DNA of 64,000 nucleotides from assembly GCF_003712105.1 (NCBI RefSeq), contig NZ_RHLG01000001.1, forward strand, positions 806,001-870,000, in the 5' to 3' direction. How positions within the stretch are numbered: position 1 is the first letter of the stretch; the number at the start of each line of letters is the position of its first letter. A model generated the notes under the pieces. It had not been told where the DNA came from and did no database searches. It saw nothing but the letters and a program-made list of their open reading frames with translations. This DNA comes from Winogradskyella sp. Its GTDB lineage: Bacteria > Bacteroidota > Bacteroidia > Flavobacteriales > Flavobacteriaceae. A program made the position numbers and the translations under genes. Shown in pieces: positions 61,816 to 64,000 of the stretch.

Positions 61816-64000
61816 TTGATTTTTCTAAGATTAAGACCGATATTTTTTTTAATTCCATTGCTTTCTGTTTTTGTAATGAATTCACAAACAATTACAGTAA
61901 AGGAAAAGGCAAGTAGTGAACCTATACCTGGTGTAATACTTTATAATTTAAAAAAAGATAAATCTGTTATAACCGATATTAATGGAAAAGCACAAATCGA
62001 TAGTTTCACAGATAATGAAGTCATATATTTTCAGAACTTTTTATATTCTAAGCTATCCTTAAAAAAATCAGAACTTGCAGCACGTGGTTATGAGATATTT
62101 ATGACCTTAAGCGTCGAAGACCTTAAACAAGTTGTAGTATCAGCTTCAAAATTTGAACAAAGTAAAAGAGACATACCTCAAACGATAGTTAGCTTATCCT
62201 CTAAAGACATTGAATTAGCAACGCCACAGACTAGTGCCGATGCATTACTTGCTACAGGTAATGTCTTTATTCAAAAAAGTCAATTAGGAGGTGGCAGTCC
62301 AATAATTAGAGGGTTCTCTACAAATAGATTGTTAATAGCGGTAGATGGCGTAAGAATGAATAATGCCATTTTTAGAGGCGGAAACTTACAGAATGTGATA
62401 TCTATAGATCCATTTACTATTAATAATACAGAAGTTACTTTAGGGGCAGGATCTGTGGTTTATGGAAGTGATGCGATTGGAGGTGTCATGAGCTTTTATA
62501 CAAAAAAACCACAACTATCTTATAAAGACGAGTTGTTTTTTAAGACTAATATAAACACAAGGTATTCGAGCGCAAATAATGAGAAAACGACACATGCCGA
62601 TTTTAATTTTGGATATAATAAATGGGGATTTTTAACGAGTGTAAGCTATAGTGATTTTGATGATTTAAAAATGGGGCGCCATGGCCCTGAAGAATATCTT
62701 AGAAATCAGTTGGTACAGACTATTAATGGTGTTGATACTTTGGTAAATAATGATGATCCTTTAGTTCAAGACCCAACAGGATACAACCAGATTAATTTGA
62801 TGCAAAAAGTACATTATGAACCTGCGGATAATCTTAAATTTGATTTGGGTATCCATTACTCATCAACATCTGATTTTGCCAGATATGATAGACTAATTAG
62901 ACCTCAAGGTAATGGTTTGCGTTCAGCAGAATGGAATTATGGGCCACAAAAATGGTTTATGAGTAACTTTTCTCTTACTAAGCTAAGTAGTAGTTCTCCT
63001 TATTATGATAAGATTAACTTAACGGCATCATTTCAAAATTTTAAAGAAAGTAGAATTGATAGAAATTTTCAATCTGTCATTCGACGAGAGCGTTCCGAGG
63101 AAGTAGATGCCATATCCTTTAATCTTGATTTAGAAAAGCAAATCAATAAGAAATCGAGTTTGTTTTATGGATTAGAGTATTTATATAATGCCATAGGATC
63201 ACAAGGGATAGAAACTAATATTAATACCAATACAATTACGCCTTCAGTATCTAGATATCCTGATGGCTCTAATTGGCAATCTATTGCGGCCTATGCAAGC
63301 TATAAATACAAACCAGATAGTAAATTTGTATTTCAATCTGGGCTAAGATATAATCACATTATATCAAAGGCAGATTTTACAGCTAACAATGTATTTCTTA
63401 ATTTACCATTTAACAATGCGGAGATTAATTCTGGAGCATTAACAGGAACAGCTGGTATAAAATGGAAACCTAATGACGTTTTAGAATGGAATCTAAACGC
63501 ATCTACAGCATTTAGAGCTCCCAATATCGATGACATAGGTAAAGTTTTTGATTCCGAACCTGGGGCTGTTGTAGTCCCAAATAACGATCTAAAATCAGAG
63601 TATGCCTATGGCGGAGAACTTGGGCTTAAACTTAATTTTAATTATATCGTAAAGTTAGACTTTGCAACCTATTACACATTCCTTGATAACGCCTTGATAA
63701 GGCGCAATTCTACATTAAACGGACAGAGTCAAATAGTTTTTGATGGAGAATTAAGTGACGTTCAGTCTATACAAAATGCTTCGAAAGAATATATTTATGG
63801 GTTTGAGATTGGTGCTGAGGTAAACTTCTCAGATAATTTGAAGCTTAGATCTCAATATAATATTGTTAGTGGTGTAGAAGAGTCAAACGGAATTGAAGTG
63901 CCAGTAAGGCATATTGCACCAAGCTTTGGACAAACACATTTAATATATAAGTTTAGAAGATGGACATTTAACGCTTATGCTATATATAATGATGATTTAC
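61816..64000 (+). CDS. TonB-dependent outer-membrane receptor (truncated by window end)
   Basis: At least 728 residues, open at the right edge. From a TTG at 61816 the signal peptide is MIFLRLRPIFFLIPLLSVFV; no ATG exists before 61876, which lies after the hydrophobic part. A carboxypeptidase-D-like domain (about 22-100) is followed by the plug (QVVVSASKFEQSKRDIPQTI, IIRGFSTNRLLIAVDGVRMN, GAGSVVYGSDAIGGVMSFYT) and the barrel. The layout resembles haem or siderophore receptors of the non-SusC type. Ligand unknown. No SusD-like gene is visible. Confidence 0.92.
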   Translation, partial: MIFLRLRPIFFLIPLLSVFVMNSQTITVKEKASSEPIPGVILYNLKKDKSVITDINGKAQIDSFTDNEVIYFQNFLYSKLSLKKSELAARGYEIFMTLSVEDLKQVVVSASKFEQSKRDIPQTIVSLSSKDIELATPQTSADALLATGNVFIQKSQLGGGSPIIRGFSTNRLLIAVDGVRMNNAIFRGGNLQNVISIDPFTINNTEVTLGAGSVVYGSDAIGGVMSFYTKKPQLSYKDELFFKTNINTRYSSANNEKTTHADFNFGYNKWGFLTSVSYSDFDDLKMGRHGPEEYLRNQLVQTINGVDTLVNNDDPLVQDPTGYNQINLMQKVHYEPADNLKFDLGIHYSSTSDFARYDRLIRPQGNGLRSAEWNYGPQKWFMSNFSLTKLSSSSPYYDKINLTASFQNFKESRIDRNFQSVIRRERSEEVDAISFNLDLEKQINKKSSLFYGLEYLYNAIGSQGIETNINTNTITPSVSRYPDGSNWQSIAAYASYKYKPDSKFVFQSGLRYNHIISKADFTANNVFLNLPFNNAEINSGALTGTAGIKWKPNDVLEWNLNASTAFRAPNIDDIGKVFDSEPGAVVVPNNDLKSEYAYGGELGLKLNFNYIVKLDFATYYTFLDNALIRRNSTLNGQSQIVFDGELSDVQSIQNASKEYIYGFEIGAEVNFSDNLKLRSQYNIVSGVEESNGIEVPVRHIAPSFGQTHLIYKFRRWTFNAYAIYNDDL

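Noticed and set aside
1..64000. tRNA, rRNA, insertion sequences, prophage or integrative element ends
   Set aside because: Gaps between genes were read for cloverleaf ends, transposase-like frames and terminal inverted repeats; none was convincing.

Overview
The window is a compact, AT-rich stretch of bacterial chromosome, almost certainly from a marine member of the Flavobacteriaceae (Bacteroidota). The evidence is: type IX secretion parts (PorZ, two proteins with type A C-terminal sorting domains); a TonB-dependent receptor; many lipoproteins with a Cys lipobox; an SDR-type threonine dehydrogenase of the kind first described in Flavobacterium; and promoters of the Bacteroidota form TTTG-N19-TAnnTTTG. 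No rRNA, tRNA, CRISPR array, insertion sequence or prophage was seen, and no stretch over 300 bases lacks a gene.

Layout. 1-2666: leucine operon leuA-leuC-leuD on the minus strand. 2814-12528: mixed housekeeping and conserved flavobacterial genes (TPR protein, threonine dehydrogenase, M13 peptidase, CBS protein, GIDE-like membrane protein, acetyltransferase, short SSB). 12593-17565: secreted T9SS zinc protease, a Cys/Lys-rich 57-residue protein, ferritin, PEP carboxylase. 17648-22046: two lipoprotein sulfatases and a sugar-porter transporter, a small sulfated-glycan uptake set without SusC/SusD. 22120-24234: cupredoxin-like protein, AhpD-like protein and an AraC regulator, with a four-copy 17-bp tandem repeat upstream of the first two genes' operon. 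24424-35113: TPR-HTH regulator, deacetylase, large secreted MG2/plug-like protein, metG, and a DUF1800/DUF1501 secreted pair. 35275-41696: LD-carboxypeptidase, YceI operon, membrane winged-helix regulator, and a serine hydrolase/ECF sigma factor operon. 41683-46837: two tandem secreted serine hydrolases and a membrane AraC regulator, with the same two-palindrome element before each hydrolase. 46874-56099: YraN, yicC-gmk-nadD, thioesterase, transporters, and a cystathionine gamma-synthase with a well-formed promoter and a perfect palindrome. 56178-64000: glutamate dehydrogenase, porZ, recO and a truncated TonB-dependent receptor.

How the genes work together. Most of the window is basic metabolism (leucine, threonine, methionine, glutamate, anaplerosis, NAD and GMP synthesis) interleaved with envelope functions. 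The most distinctive feature is four regulator-plus-envelope cassettes: AraC with AhpD/cupredoxin; membrane winged-helix regulator with YceI; ECF sigma with serine hydrolase; membrane AraC with paired serine hydrolases. Three of them carry ordered repeats or palindromes in the expected promoter position. These are the best candidates here for undescribed regulatory systems. All functional statements are read from sequence by eye and no database search was run.
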